Notes: generated by a model from the sequence alone, not told the origin. Numbered from the stretch's first letter, positions 19,123-27,038 are shown. The stretch is DNA of 64,000 bases from Paenibacillus melissococcoides (GCA_944800085.1 CALYLO010000012.1:1-64000); one strand, 5' to 3'. Numbers and translations are program-made.

Positions 19123-19464
19123 ATGATTGGAGTAAAGATTACAAATGTTATAGGTCCGAGAGGCGGTAACTGCAATTACAAAGGACTTGACCCGGAGAAG
19201 TTTGTACCCGGGTCCCAAGTGTACCCCTCAGGAACAAGGGATTTTTACGTCATCACGGAGCAGGAGGATATCCCGGAACACGAGGATATTTTGCTCATCA
19301 CAACTGAAGAATATGAGGCAGTTTATGAAGCTGAACGGGTTAAGCAGAGTGAACCCGGACCCATTGAGAGATTGCAAACTGAAAACGAAGAATTACGCAA
19401 ACAGATCGACGCAATGCAACTAGCCCTCATGGGTATGGTGGAAGCAGGAGGTGGTACACAATGA
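19123..19464 (+). CDS. small phage fibre-associated protein, unknown
   Basis: AGGAGG (19111-19116) precedes ATG 19123. The 113-residue product has a compact start (GVKITNVIGPRGGNCNYKGL), an acidic centre (ITEQEDIPEHEDILLITTEE) and a coiled-coil end (ERLQTENEELRKQIDAMQLA). Genes of this kind lie between fibre and XkdX in Paenibacillus and Bacillus prophages, often annotated only as hypothetical; a fibre chaperone role is a guess. It overlaps the next gene in ATGA. Confidence 0.55.
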   Translation: MIGVKITNVIGPRGGNCNYKGLDPEKFVPGSQVYPSGTRDFYVITEQEDIPEHEDILLITTEEYEAVYEAERVKQSEPGPIERLQTENEELRKQIDAMQLALMGMVEAGGGTQ

Positions 19465-19595
19465 GAAGCCCGTTCTATGCTTTTCTTGTTGACTGCTGGA
19501 AAAAGGGATTTGCAGACGAAACGAAGCTGCAATCCTACGTACCCCGGTACATCTCCGAAGAAGAGTGTGCCGAGATAATCGAAACGGAGAAATAA
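19461..19595 (+). CDS. XkdX-family small phage protein
   Basis: ATG 19461 overlaps the stop of the previous gene; GGAGGTGG lies at 19447-19454. The 44-residue product reads SPFYAFLVDCWKKGFADETK followed by LQSYVPRYISEEECAEII. The pattern W-x-x-G at position 13-17 and the K-x-x-L-x-x-[YF]-V end with a Glu-rich helix is that of XkdX, a tiny protein found after tail fibre genes in PBSX-like phages. Function unknown. A hairpin with GCCCTCGGG and CCCGGGGGC follows at 19628-19648. Confidence 0.7.
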   Translation: MRSPFYAFLVDCWKKGFADETKLQSYVPRYISEEECAEIIETEK

Positions 19596-19671
19596 GCGCC
19601 TGCCCTATGGTATGGCGCTATATTTATGCCCTCGGGATACCCGGGGGCTATTTCATTTGAGGGGGTTGGGC

Positions 19672-19953
19672 ATGGAGTTTTCAGCGATCATAGCAGTCGC
19701 TGCGGCCATCAGCGGTATTGCTTTGGGATGGTTGGGGCGAGCGAGAACAATTAAACAGGATATTGCACAGGAAGCTAGTACTGATGCTGTGCAACGTGCT
19801 GATGTTGAATACATCAAAAGAGGTGTAGACGACATCAGGGCGGACGTGAGGATGCAAGGGCAGCGTGTGGACGGATTGTATGAACGTGTCACAAGGGTTG
19901 AGGAATCCACGAAGCAGGCACACAAGCGTATTGATCGCTTGGAAGAAAAATAG
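19672..19953 (+). CDS. XhlA/hemolysin-like membrane-anchored coiled-coil protein
   Basis: ATG 19672 follows GAGGGGG (19660-19666). The 93-residue protein has one N-terminal membrane helix (FSAIIAVAAAISGIALGWLG) followed by an amphipathic coiled coil (YIKRGVDDIRADVRMQGQRV, DGLYERVTRVEESTKQAHK). It resembles XhlA-like lysis proteins which in PBSX work with a holin, except that XhlA has its membrane helix at the C-terminus. The adjacent holin and endolysin genes support a lysis role. The larger frame upstream (19612) has no good ribosome site. Confidence 0.5.
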   Translation: MEFSAIIAVAAAISGIALGWLGRARTIKQDIAQEASTDAVQRADVEYIKRGVDDIRADVRMQGQRVDGLYERVTRVEESTKQAHKRIDRLEEK

Positions 19954-19968
19954 AAGGGATGATGTCGA

Positions 19969-20238
19969 ATGGATTGGGAACTAATTTTCAAACTGATCGA
20001 CCCGGCTGTATTCGTAGTTGTTGGGGCCTGTTGGGTGATTGGGTACATGTTCAAGCAAACGCCGCTGGTGCCTGATTGGAGCATCGTGTACATCGTTGTT
20101 GTGCTGGCCGTGGTGTTTACGATTGGAACGATTGGCTGGAGCGTTGAGGCGCTAATACAGGGCATTTTAGCGGGGGCGTTTTCGGTGTTTGGGCACCAAG
20201 CCATTAAACAAGCCAAGAAGAGAGGCGGAGAAGAATGA
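19969..20238 (+). CDS. phage holin
   Basis: The 89-residue protein (ATG 19969, AAGGGATG upstream) has two clear membrane helices (IDPAVFVVVGACWVIGYMF and WSIVYIVVVLAVVFTIGTIG) and a charged C-terminus (KQAKKRGGEE). It lies directly before the endolysin with an ATGA overlap (20235-20238), the usual lysis cassette. Holins make membrane lesions that free the endolysin at the end of the lytic cycle. Exact holin class is not assigned. Confidence 0.7.
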   Translation: MDWELIFKLIDPAVFVVVGACWVIGYMFKQTPLVPDWSIVYIVVVLAVVFTIGTIGWSVEALIQGILAGAFSVFGHQAIKQAKKRGGEE

Positions 20239-21497
20239 AAAAGGTATGGATCGACGCAGGCCACGGTGGAAAGGACTCGGGGGCCAGCGGAAACGGAGTT
20301 GTCGAAAAGGAGATCGCATTACGTGTGGCCACCGAGACGGCGCGCCGACTGGAACGGGAATACGAGGGCGTCCAATGTCTGCTCTCACGCTCCACGGACG
20401 TCTATTTGACGCTGCGGGAGCGGACTGACCGGGCGAATGCTGCCGGCGCCGACATCCTGATTAGCATCCACTGCAACGCCGGCGGCGGCGCTGGTGGATT
20501 TGAATCATACATGTACAACGGTACGAAAGACGCTGCCACGGTGGCGCTGCAAGACGTGCTGCACACGGAGATCATGCAGCGGCTGCAACCGTTCGGGGTC
20601 AATGATCGCACACAGAAGAAGAAGGATCTGCACATGTGCCGGGAATCCCGTATGCCAGCCGTCCTAACCGAAAATCTCTTCGTGGATGTGCCCGCCGACG
20701 CGGCGCGGCTCAAACGGTCAGAAGTGATTGAGGCGATTGTTGCCGGCCATGTGACCGCGGTTGCGAAGTATTTGAAGCTGCAGCCGAAGAAAGCACAGCA
20801 GCCGCCAGCGAGCGGAGCGACCAACATCATTGGCCCAGCATCGGCCACGGTTGAGCAAGCCAAGGCTTGGGCGAAGTCGAAGAATGCCCCAGCCGAGTTT
20901 GTCGATCTGGCCGATCTATACTGGCAACTAGCGCCGCAGCGCGGGGGAGTGGACCCGGCAATCGCTTATGTACAGTTCGGTCATGAAACTGGGTTTTTGT
21001 ATCGTGACGGGGTTAGCGCAGCGGGCATAGATGCGAGCTATCACAACCCATGTGGCCTCAAAGTCACGGCCGGCGGAGGAGACTATGAGGCCAGCGCGCA
21101 CAAACGATTCCGAGATTGGCGGGAAGGCATAACGGCCCACCTTGACCATCTGGCCTTGTACGCAGGAGCTTCTGGATATCCGAAAAAGGATACGCCAGAT
21201 CCAAGACATTTCGTGTACTTGCATGGCACAGCTAAGACGGTGCAGGAGTTAGGCGGTAAATGGGCGCCTTCTGCTTCATATGAACGAAAATTATTGGATT
21301 ATTTGGAGGAGGTACAAGCATTGGAAAAACCGAAGCAGCCGGACTATGCCGGCCATTGGGCAGAGGCGTCGATCCGTAGAGTCATGGACGCCGGCATTAT
21401 GAATGGTCGGGGGAATGGATTCGCGCCGAATGAACCGATTACGCGGGCTGAAATGGCCGTTGTAGCCGATCGGCTCTTGAAGCAGATGGGGAAATAA
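20235..21497 (+). CDS. endolysin: amidase_3 + glucosaminidase-like + SLH domain
   Basis: The 420-residue protein has three parts. Residues 1-185 are an N-acetylmuramoyl-L-alanine amidase (amidase_3) with zinc ligands in DAGHGGKDSGA, a conserved Glu in VEKEIALRVA, and SIHCNA. Residues about 210-350 look like a Flg/GH73 glucosaminidase-type domain: AIAYVQFGHETGFLYRDG with a likely catalytic Glu, YHNPCGLKV, and WREGITAHLDHLALYAG. Residues about 370-418 are one SLH repeat (HWAEASIRRVMDAGIMNGRG, NEPITRAEMAVVADRLL). The SLH part may bind secondary wall polymer and direct the enzyme to the Paenibacillus wall. Two bond-cutting activities in one phage lysin are plausible but inferred. Confidence 0.8.
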   Translation: MKKVWIDAGHGGKDSGASGNGVVEKEIALRVATETARRLEREYEGVQCLLSRSTDVYLTLRERTDRANAAGADILISIHCNAGGGAGGFESYMYNGTKDAATVALQDVLHTEIMQRLQPFGVNDRTQKKKDLHMCRESRMPAVLTENLFVDVPADAARLKRSEVIEAIVAGHVTAVAKYLKLQPKKAQQPPASGATNIIGPASATVEQAKAWAKSKNAPAEFVDLADLYWQLAPQRGGVDPAIAYVQFGHETGFLYRDGVSAAGIDASYHNPCGLKVTAGGGDYEASAHKRFRDWREGITAHLDHLALYAGASGYPKKDTPDPRHFVYLHGTAKTVQELGGKWAPSASYERKLLDYLEEVQALEKPKQPDYAGHWAEASIRRVMDAGIMNGRGNGFAPNEPITRAEMAVVADRLLKQMGK

Positions 21498-21752
21498 GCA
21501 CTGGTGAAAAGGATCTCTGCTGGCATTGTGCTGGTGGGGACTCCTTTACCTACGCAATTACTTTCATACCCTATAATAAAAATTCCTTTAAATGGAAGGA
21601 GATCATAAGAATATATCGAATATATATATATATTTAGAAGGAGGTGGTATTTAATGGGAAAAACATAAAAAATACTTTGGTGCAAATCTAAACGGAAGAA
21701 ATCTATCTTTGAAAAGAAAAAACTATTAACCAAAATAAGGAGGCTCATAAGT
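21498..21752 (+). other. AT-rich spacer with a strong ribosome site and a 4-codon ORF
   Basis: This 255-base stretch is strongly AT-rich, unlike the phage genes before it. An alternating AT run (21619-21633) is followed by AGAAGGAGGTGG (21636-21647), an excellent Shine-Dalgarno. The ATG at 21654 then reads only MGKT before a stop. The frames beyond it contain runs of five and six A, so a longer peptide may have been lost through indels. A second AAGGAGG at 21737-21743 belongs to the next gene. No promoter is assigned. Confidence 0.4.
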
Positions 21753-22256
21753 ATGATTTTATCTTTACTTAGAAAAGCCACGGTTTCAGTACTTTCAGTT
21801 GCTCTGTTATTATCTATAGTTTCTCCATTCTCTGTTTTTGCTTCTACACATGATTTAAGTCATCCCACAGATAAAGACACCCAACAGAATCGGTTGATTT
21901 CCATAAAACCGCCGCGTGATTTTGGTGAAAATGTTTCAACTATGGGGCCTAAAACCAAGGGTCTGATAAAGGTAATTCAAGCACTCAATGATAGAGGAAA
22001 AAAACTAGTTGATTTGGCCATTAAATACAATTTAATTGATGAACAAACAGGAAAAACATTGGTAAATAATTCGAAGCGAATTGTAAACTTTTTAACTAAA
22101 TTAGATGGAACTGCCGAGGATATTGCTAGTAAAACTAGAGAGCAATTACCCCAATGGCTGCTAGATAATACGGACATTAAAAACACAAAGGTAGCTCAAA
22201 ATATTGCAAAGGTCATAGCTTGGGCTATTCGTGCTGCTGATTGGTTACTTCTCTAG
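21753..22256 (+). CDS. secreted prophage cargo protein, unknown
   Basis: ATG 21753 follows AAGGAGG. The 167-residue protein begins with a typical signal peptide: basic start (LLRK), hydrophobic core (VSVLSVALLLSIVSPFSVF) and an AST cleavage site near residue 31. The mature part is Lys-rich and helical (LIKVIQALNDRGKKLVDLAI, IVNFLTKLDGTAEDIASK) and ends in an amphipathic hydrophobic helix (AKVIAWAIRAADWLLL). The coding bases are far more AT-rich than the neighbouring phage genes, suggesting recent transfer. Place after the endolysin is typical for lysogenic-conversion genes. A toxin, bacteriocin-like or superinfection role can be imagined, but no family is recognised. Confidence 0.6.
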   Translation: MILSLLRKATVSVLSVALLLSIVSPFSVFASTHDLSHPTDKDTQQNRLISIKPPRDFGENVSTMGPKTKGLIKVIQALNDRGKKLVDLAIKYNLIDEQTGKTLVNNSKRIVNFLTKLDGTAEDIASKTREQLPQWLLDNTDIKNTKVAQNIAKVIAWAIRAADWLLL

Positions 22257-22298
22257 TATTATGTTATAACTAGTATATAAAATTGAAGATTCCCACCT

Positions 22299-22336
22299 GG
22301 CCTCGCCGGTTATTTCTGCGGGGCCTCTCTTCATTT
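22299..22336 (+). terminator. terminator after secreted cargo gene
   Basis: The stem GGCCTCGC (22299-22306) pairs with GCGGGGCC (22318-22325), including one G-U pair, and is followed by TCTCTTCATTT. A weak U tract makes it a probable rather than certain intrinsic terminator. Confidence 0.5.
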
Positions 22337-22456
22337 GTACAGTGTTATAAAAATTAAAAATTCACTTTACATATTTGCACAATATCGTATGTTTACTTTA
22401 CATCGAAAAATGTAAATTAGCTCTGCTGGTTTTATGCTGGCTGGGCCTTTTATCTC

Positions 22457-22490
22457 AAAGAGCCCCGGGAGTAGTCCCGAGGCTTTAATT
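22457..22490 (+). terminator. hairpin terminator before YolD-like gene
   Basis: AAAGAGCCCCGGGA (22457-22470) and TCCCGAGGCTTT (22475-22486) form a stem with two bulged bases around GTAG, then TTAATT. The region 22337-22456 is AT-rich and contains a perfect TTTACAT...ATGTAAA dyad (about 22397-22416) that could be an operator; no gene is seen there. Confidence 0.5.
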
Positions 22491-22550
22491 ATTGAATAAG
22501 AACAAAGGTTCGTGTATTATGAAATCATATACAAACTAAGGAGGATTATC

Positions 22551-22802
22551 ATGGCTAAAAAGACAAAACCCAAAAGACCGAGCAGAGACGAATTTGAATT
22601 GGAGGAATTGGGAAATCAACTTACGGAAGCGTACGACGAAAAATCCACAGTCTCCCTTGCTGTTTGGGGACGTGAGGAGAGGGTTATTGGTAGGGTGGTT
22701 GAAATGGACGCTCGGACGCGATTAATACATATATCAAGGTACGGAGAAATTACGAAAGTTCCGTTTATGGATATTATGAGAGTTGAACATTATAGTGATT
22801 AA
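22551..22802 (+). CDS. YolD-like protein
   Basis: ATG 22551 follows AAGGAGG (22538-22544). The 83-residue protein has the YolD-like pattern: basic start (MAKKTKPKRPSRDEFELEEL), then QLTEAYDEKSTVSLAVWGRE, a small beta barrel (ERVIGRVVEMDARTRLIHIS) and KVPFMDIMRVEH. YolD-like proteins are common next to UvrX/DinB-type Y-family polymerases in Bacillus mobile elements, but no polymerase is beside it here. It is the last gene of the prophage side. Confidence 0.65.
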   Translation: MAKKTKPKRPSRDEFELEELGNQLTEAYDEKSTVSLAVWGREERVIGRVVEMDARTRLIHISRYGEITKVPFMDIMRVEHYSD

Positions 22803-22829
22803 AAGCCCTGGCACTATGCCAGGGCTTTT
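22801..22829 (+). terminator. terminator after YolD-like gene
   Basis: The perfect stem AAAAGCCCTGGCA (22801-22813) and TGCCAGGGCTTTT (22817-22829), with loop CTA, starts in the stop codon of the gene. The A and U arms make it work in both directions. Confidence 0.85.
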
Positions 22830-22960
22830 CCTTTACCCACAACTTCCCCACAAAAATGATGCTAAACCGTGCTATTCGATGCCTAACCATGCATACCTAA
22901 AAATCCCGAGAAGCCGCTCTACTACAGCATTTTTGCAAAACGTGCACATCGTTGCATAAC

Positions 22961-23066
22961 CGCTATGAATTTTATCCGCAAATTCAAGAAAGAAACCGGA
23001 CATACGCCGGGACAATACCGGAAGCTGTATGGAACCAGAGGTCATTCCACCGAGATTGAGGGGTAG
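22961..23066 (+). pseudogene. 3' remnant of an AraC-type transcription regulator
   Basis: The frame ending at 23064-23066 gives NFIRKFKKETGHTPGQYRKL and YGTRGHSTEIEG. This is the very end of an AraC/XylS helix-turn-helix domain (second helix-turn-helix: NFIRKFKKxTGxTPGQYRK). Upstream of about 22,961 the frame no longer resembles the family, so the rest of the gene is missing. It is followed by its own terminator (23083) and then by a sugar ABC operon, a common arrangement for YesN-like or AraC regulators. The prophage ends just before it, so the gene was probably split by integration; the 5' part should lie left of this window. Confidence 0.75.
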
Positions 23067-23082
23067 CGAGGAAATAGGCATA

Positions 23083-23127
23083 GGCAGGCATTTTCTCCGC
23101 AGGGAGAAGGTGTCTGCCGTTTTTTAT
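23083..23127 (+). terminator. terminator of the truncated AraC-type gene
   Basis: GGCAGGCA (23083-23090) pairs with TGTCTGCC (23111-23118), with an inner TTCTCC/GGAGAA stem, followed by GTTTTTTATT. This is a convincing intrinsic terminator that still follows the broken regulator. Confidence 0.8.
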
Positions 23128-23158
23128 TGTCAAGTTAGGGGATGTGTCGATTTTGTGA

Positions 23159-23172
23159 TGCAAGCGTTCACA
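23159..23172 (+). promoter_or_regulatory. cre-like/LacI-type operator
   Basis: TGCAAGCGTTCACA fits the catabolite-response element consensus TGWAANCGNTNWCA at 13 of 14 positions. It lies 257 bases before the ABC permease start. It may bind CcpA or the LacI-family protein encoded at 29849-30895. The leader between here and the gene shows no other gene. Confidence 0.5.
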
Positions 23173-23319
23173 TCAAAAATGACCTATTTTCTCATGTAGA
23201 CGAGAGCGAAATGACAGCGCTTTATAAGGAAAAGGCTTCTTGTTGAGAGGCGAAGATGTAGAAGTTGACCGTGCGGAATCGACATATTTACGGACAGATG
23301 GGCCGATGGCTACAATTTG

Positions 23320-23333
23320 TGTAAGCGTTAGCA
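23320..23333 (+). promoter_or_regulatory. second cre-like/LacI-type operator
   Basis: TGTAAGCGTTAGCA also fits the cre consensus at 13 of 14 positions and lies 83 bases before the permease start, 161 bases after the first site. Two such sites before one operon would allow looping repression. Confidence 0.5.
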
Positions 23334-23415
23334 AGGCGCGAGACAGCCAAACTGACCGCGCACTCTATAGACATCAAGACTATTGCCTATCATTTGAGAG
23401 GAGGGAGTGGAGACG

Positions 23416-24372
23416 ATGCAAGGAAACGCAGACAGCGCTCTTGCGATGAACATGCCGGCCTCCAAAAAGAAATCGGTATGGAAGCGCATGGCGCAAACAT
23501 GGGAATTGTATCTTTTTATCGCCCCTGCATTTCTTTATTTTCTTATCTTCCACTACGGTCCCATGTACGGGATTCAAATCGCATTTAAAAACTTTATTCC
23601 GGCCAAGGGGATTACGGGAAGCCCTTGGGTAGGGTTTGATCATTTTGAGCGGTTTTTTAACTCCTACTATTTCTGGGATCTGCTGTGGAATACGCTCAGC
23701 ATCAGCCTGTACGAGCTGGCCATCGGGTTTCCGCTTCCTATCATTCTTGCATTGGCATTCAATGAAGTCAAAGACGGCTTCTTCAAACGAACCGTGCAAA
23801 CGGTTACGTACGCTCCGCATTTTATCTCCGTTGTCGTCATGGCGGGTATTATCATTACCTTCTTGTCGCCATCGACCGGGATTATCGTTCATATTATCGA
23901 GTTTCTTGGCTTCGAGCCTGCCGCCTTCCTGACGGACCCGAGATGGTTCAAAACGGTCTATGTCCTGTCGGGCGTATGGCAGAGCACCGGGTGGGGAACC
24001 ATCATCTATCTGGCCGCGCTCTCCGGCGTCGATCCGCAGCTTCACGAGGCTGCGATCATGGATGGCGCAAGCCGCTGGCAGCGCATCTGGAATATCAATA
24101 TTCCGACCATCGTGCCGACGATTACGATTTTGCTGATTCTGAATATGGGCAGCATTCTCGGGGTGGGCTTCGAGAAAATCTTGCTCCTCCAGAACCCGCT
24201 CAACATGGAAGCATCGGACGTCATCTCCACCTTCGTCTATCGTTCGGGTCTGGTCGATGCCCAGTACAGCTTCTCCACCGCTGTCGGCTTGTTCAACTCG
24301 GTGGTTAACGCTATCTTGCTCATTACAGTCAACCAAATCGCGCGCCGCACAAGCGAAACGAGCTTGTGGTAG
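23416..24372 (+). CDS. sugar ABC transporter permease (LplB/YtcP partner type)
   Basis: ATG 23416 is ten bases after GAGGAGGG (23398-23405); GTG 23407 is too close to it. The 318-residue protein is a CUT1-type permease with six membrane spans: WELYLFIAPAFLYFLIFHYG near the start and GFPLPIILALAFNE, FISVVVMAGIIITFL further on. The ATPase-contact EAA loop is EAAIMDGASRWQRIWNINIP. The PMYGIQIAFKNF and FSTAVGLFNSVVNAI phrases are typical of LplB-like proteins that take up oligosaccharides from plant or wall polymers. It is first of a three-gene operon. No ATPase is encoded here; these systems commonly share an MsmX-type ATPase. Confidence 0.85.
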   Translation: MQGNADSALAMNMPASKKKSVWKRMAQTWELYLFIAPAFLYFLIFHYGPMYGIQIAFKNFIPAKGITGSPWVGFDHFERFFNSYYFWDLLWNTLSISLYELAIGFPLPIILALAFNEVKDGFFKRTVQTVTYAPHFISVVVMAGIIITFLSPSTGIIVHIIEFLGFEPAAFLTDPRWFKTVYVLSGVWQSTGWGTIIYLAALSGVDPQLHEAAIMDGASRWQRIWNINIPTIVPTITILLILNMGSILGVGFEKILLLQNPLNMEASDVISTFVYRSGLVDAQYSFSTAVGLFNSVVNAILLITVNQIARRTSETSLW

Positions 24373-24389
24373 GAAGGAGGGAGCAGCAG

Positions 24390-25301
24390 ATGGCTTCTGC
24401 CGTGAAAGAAACGAGAGCGGATAAAGTATTCGTCTTCTGTAACTATATCTATCTGATATTGGCGTTCGTTATCGTCGCCTATCCGATTATCTATATCATC
24501 AGCGCATCTATCAGCGATCCGAAGCTGGTCAATTCGGGGGAAATGTGGTTGCTTCCGAAAGGGATTACGTTCGAAGGGTATGCGCGGGTATTCGCTAACG
24601 CCAAAATCTGGTCCGGGTATAAAAACACGATTATTTATACGGTTGTCGGCACCTTGGTCAACCTTATCGTGACTCTGCCCGCGGCGTACGCCTTGAGCCG
24701 CAAAGACTTCGTCGGACGCAACTTCTTCATGGGCATGTTCATGGTGACGATGTTCTTCGGCGGCGGGCTTGTTCCGGGTTACTTGCTCGTCAAAAAGCTG
24801 GGTCTGATCAACAGCATGTGGGCCCTGATTCTGCCGGGCGCGGCCTCGGTCTGGAATATTATCGTGGCGCGGACGTTCTTCCAGTCCACGATACCGAACG
24901 AGCTTCAGGAGGCCGCGCAGATTGACGGCTGCACCAATATGAGGCTGTTCATCAAAATTGTGCTTCCGCTGTCGGCGCCGATTATTGCGGTCATGGCCCT
25001 GTTCTACGGGGTAGGCCACTGGAACAGTTACTTTGGAGCCTTGATTTATTTGAATGATGAAGCGAAGTATCCGCTGCAGATGATTCTGCGCCAGATTCTC
25101 GTTCTGCAGGAGATGTCGGCCGAGACCACCGGCGCGGCGGTCAACAGCTCGGTCGCCGCTGCGCTGAACAATAAGGCGGAGGTCGCTTCTCTCATCAAGT
25201 ATGCCGTCATTATCGTCTCGACCTTGCCGGTCATTGTCGTCTACCCGTTCCTGCAGCGCTATTTCGTGCAGGGCGTCATGATTGGTTCCGTCAAAGGCTG
25301 A
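24390..25301 (+). CDS. sugar ABC transporter permease (YtcP/MalG type)
   Basis: ATG 24390 follows AAGGAGGGAG (24374-24383). The 303-residue product has six spans (YIYLILAFVIVAYPIIYIIS to AVIIVSTLPVIVVYPFLQRY), the EAA loop ELQEAAQIDGCTNMRLFIKI and the FVQGVMIGSVKG ending of YtcP-type permeases. It pairs with the preceding permease to form the membrane channel. The motif FFGGGLVPGYLLVKKLGL is typical for this subfamily. Operon spacing is 17 bases from the first permease. Confidence 0.85.
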   Translation: MASAVKETRADKVFVFCNYIYLILAFVIVAYPIIYIISASISDPKLVNSGEMWLLPKGITFEGYARVFANAKIWSGYKNTIIYTVVGTLVNLIVTLPAAYALSRKDFVGRNFFMGMFMVTMFFGGGLVPGYLLVKKLGLINSMWALILPGAASVWNIIVARTFFQSTIPNELQEAAQIDGCTNMRLFIKIVLPLSAPIIAVMALFYGVGHWNSYFGALIYLNDEAKYPLQMILRQILVLQEMSAETTGAAVNSSVAAALNNKAEVASLIKYAVIIVSTLPVIVVYPFLQRYFVQGVMIGSVKG

Positions 25302-25423
25302 TGTTCGCCGCATCAGCCGACCGCTTCACTCTTCATCGGATAATAACGAAGACTTCCAGTCTTTGCTTATTATATGTGCTTCACCCGGTAACGTATAATG
25401 AACACAAAAGGGAGGATCTACGC

Positions 25424-27022
25424 ATGCAAAAGCTTAAAAAGACGTGGGCCATTCTGCTGTCCATGACGATGCTCTTCACCCTGCTGGCGGCCTGCGGCTC
25501 TTCGGACAAGCCTGCGGCAGAAGGCAACAGCGGCAACAGCGAATCCGCAAGCGAGGTCAGCAAGGAAGGCTTCCCGATCGTCAACGAACCGATTACGTTG
25601 ACGATGATGGGGCAAGATGTCGGGATTCAGAACTGGCAGGACATGGCCTTCTTCAAGGAGATGGAGAAGAAGACGAACATTAAGTTCGAATTCCGCAATG
25701 CGCCGGCTGATAGCTTCGATACAAAGAGAAACCTCGTGTTCGCGAGCGGAGACTATCCCGATGTATTCTTCTCCGGACAGCTTCAAGCTTCCGATGAAGT
25801 CAACTATGGCGGCCAAGGCGTGCTCATTCCGCTGGAAGGTTTAATTGACGAGTACGCCCCGAACCTGAAGAAAATTCTTGACGAAAATCCGGATATCCGC
25901 AAATCGATTACAACGCCGGACGGACATATTTATTCCCTGCCGAACATCGACCTCGATGCCGGCTGGTATAGAGGACCGTTGTGGTACAACGGCAAGTTTT
26001 TGAAAGCGCTTGGCATGGAAGTTCCTAAAACGATCGATGAGCTGTACACCTATCTGAAGCGCGTCAAAGAGGAAGATCCGAATGGCAACGGCAAGCAAGA
26101 CGAGATTCCGCTTGCTTCCGTCAAGCTGGACGATCTCCGCATGTGGCTGCTCGGCTCATGGGGCATTTACAACGAAGTTATCTATTCCGATACCCAGGAC
26201 AAAGTTCACTATACGCCAATGGAGCCAGGCTACAAGGAATACTTGACGTTCCTGAACAAGCTGTGGACCGAAGGCTTGCTTGACAAAGAAACGTTCTCGC
26301 AAACCGACGAGCAGAAAAAAGCGAAAGGGAAGAACAACCAGCTTGGCCTCTTCTCTGACTATCATGCTTACTTCACGCTCGGCGGCGAGCCAAGCATGGA
26401 TGATCCGATGTACCGTCCGGTCGACAGCGACGTGAAGGCCGTAGCCGCGAAGCATCCGGGTCTGGCGAAAGGCGCCTTTGCGATTACGAACAAAAACCAG
26501 CATCCGGAAGCGACGATGCGTTGGGTAGACTATCTGTACTCGACGGAAGGCGCCGAGCTGCTCAGCAACGGTCCGGAAGGCATTCTGTGGGAGTATGTGA
26601 ATAAGGATGACCATACGAAGAAATGGCTGGACGTGCCTGGCGGCGGCGACCGCGAAGAGTATCGCGCGACGCTGACTCCGGACAACGGCGTCGTCGTTCC
26701 GAAGATTACGAATGAAGACACGAAGCGCGGCTTCTCCGGCGAATTCGACGCATGGCTGAAGAAAGAAACCGAGGAAAAGATCCTTCCTATCGCGAAGGTT
26801 CCGATCCCGAGCGTATACTTGTCGCAAGACGAGCAAGCGGAAGTATCCAGCATCCGTTCCGACCTGGATACGTACGTGAAGCAGATGGAAGCGAAATTCG
26901 TAACCGGCCAGGAGCCGTTGACGAACTGGGATAAATATTTCGAGACTTGCAAAAAGATGGGCGGCGACCGCATCGTGGAAATCTATCAAGCGGCGTACGA
27001 CCGATGGAATACAGGGAACTAA
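25424..27022 (+). CDS. sugar ABC transporter substrate-binding lipoprotein (LipO/YtcQ type)
   Basis: ATG 25424 follows GGGAGG (25410-25415). The 532-residue protein begins with a lipoprotein signal (KLKKTWAILLSMTMLFTLLA, then lipobox LAAC with Cys at residue 22) and an Ser/Ala/Glu linker. The rest is a long extracellular binding protein with PITLTMMGQDVGIQNWQDMA, LVFASGDYPDVFFSG, and the calcium-loop-like DPNGNGKQDEIPLASVKLDD. C-terminal AEFVTGQ-type region ends in RIVEIYQAAYDRWN. Long binding proteins of this class bind complex oligosaccharides. It follows the permeases by 122 bases and is closed by a terminator. Confidence 0.85.
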   Translation: MQKLKKTWAILLSMTMLFTLLAACGSSDKPAAEGNSGNSESASEVSKEGFPIVNEPITLTMMGQDVGIQNWQDMAFFKEMEKKTNIKFEFRNAPADSFDTKRNLVFASGDYPDVFFSGQLQASDEVNYGGQGVLIPLEGLIDEYAPNLKKILDENPDIRKSITTPDGHIYSLPNIDLDAGWYRGPLWYNGKFLKALGMEVPKTIDELYTYLKRVKEEDPNGNGKQDEIPLASVKLDDLRMWLLGSWGIYNEVIYSDTQDKVHYTPMEPGYKEYLTFLNKLWTEGLLDKETFSQTDEQKKAKGKNNQLGLFSDYHAYFTLGGEPSMDDPMYRPVDSDVKAVAAKHPGLAKGAFAITNKNQHPEATMRWVDYLYSTEGAELLSNGPEGILWEYVNKDDHTKKWLDVPGGGDREEYRATLTPDNGVVVPKITNEDTKRGFSGEFDAWLKKETEEKILPIAKVPIPSVYLSQDEQAEVSSIRSDLDTYVKQMEAKFVTGQEPLTNWDKYFETCKKMGGDRIVEIYQAAYDRWNTGN

Positions 27023-27038
27023 ACCGTTATGTGTAAAG

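Noticed and set aside
21654..21668. Four-codon ORF MGKT as a regulatory leader peptide
   Set aside because: The strong ribosome site is real, but the adjacent A runs make an indel-broken longer peptide equally likely; not called as a gene.
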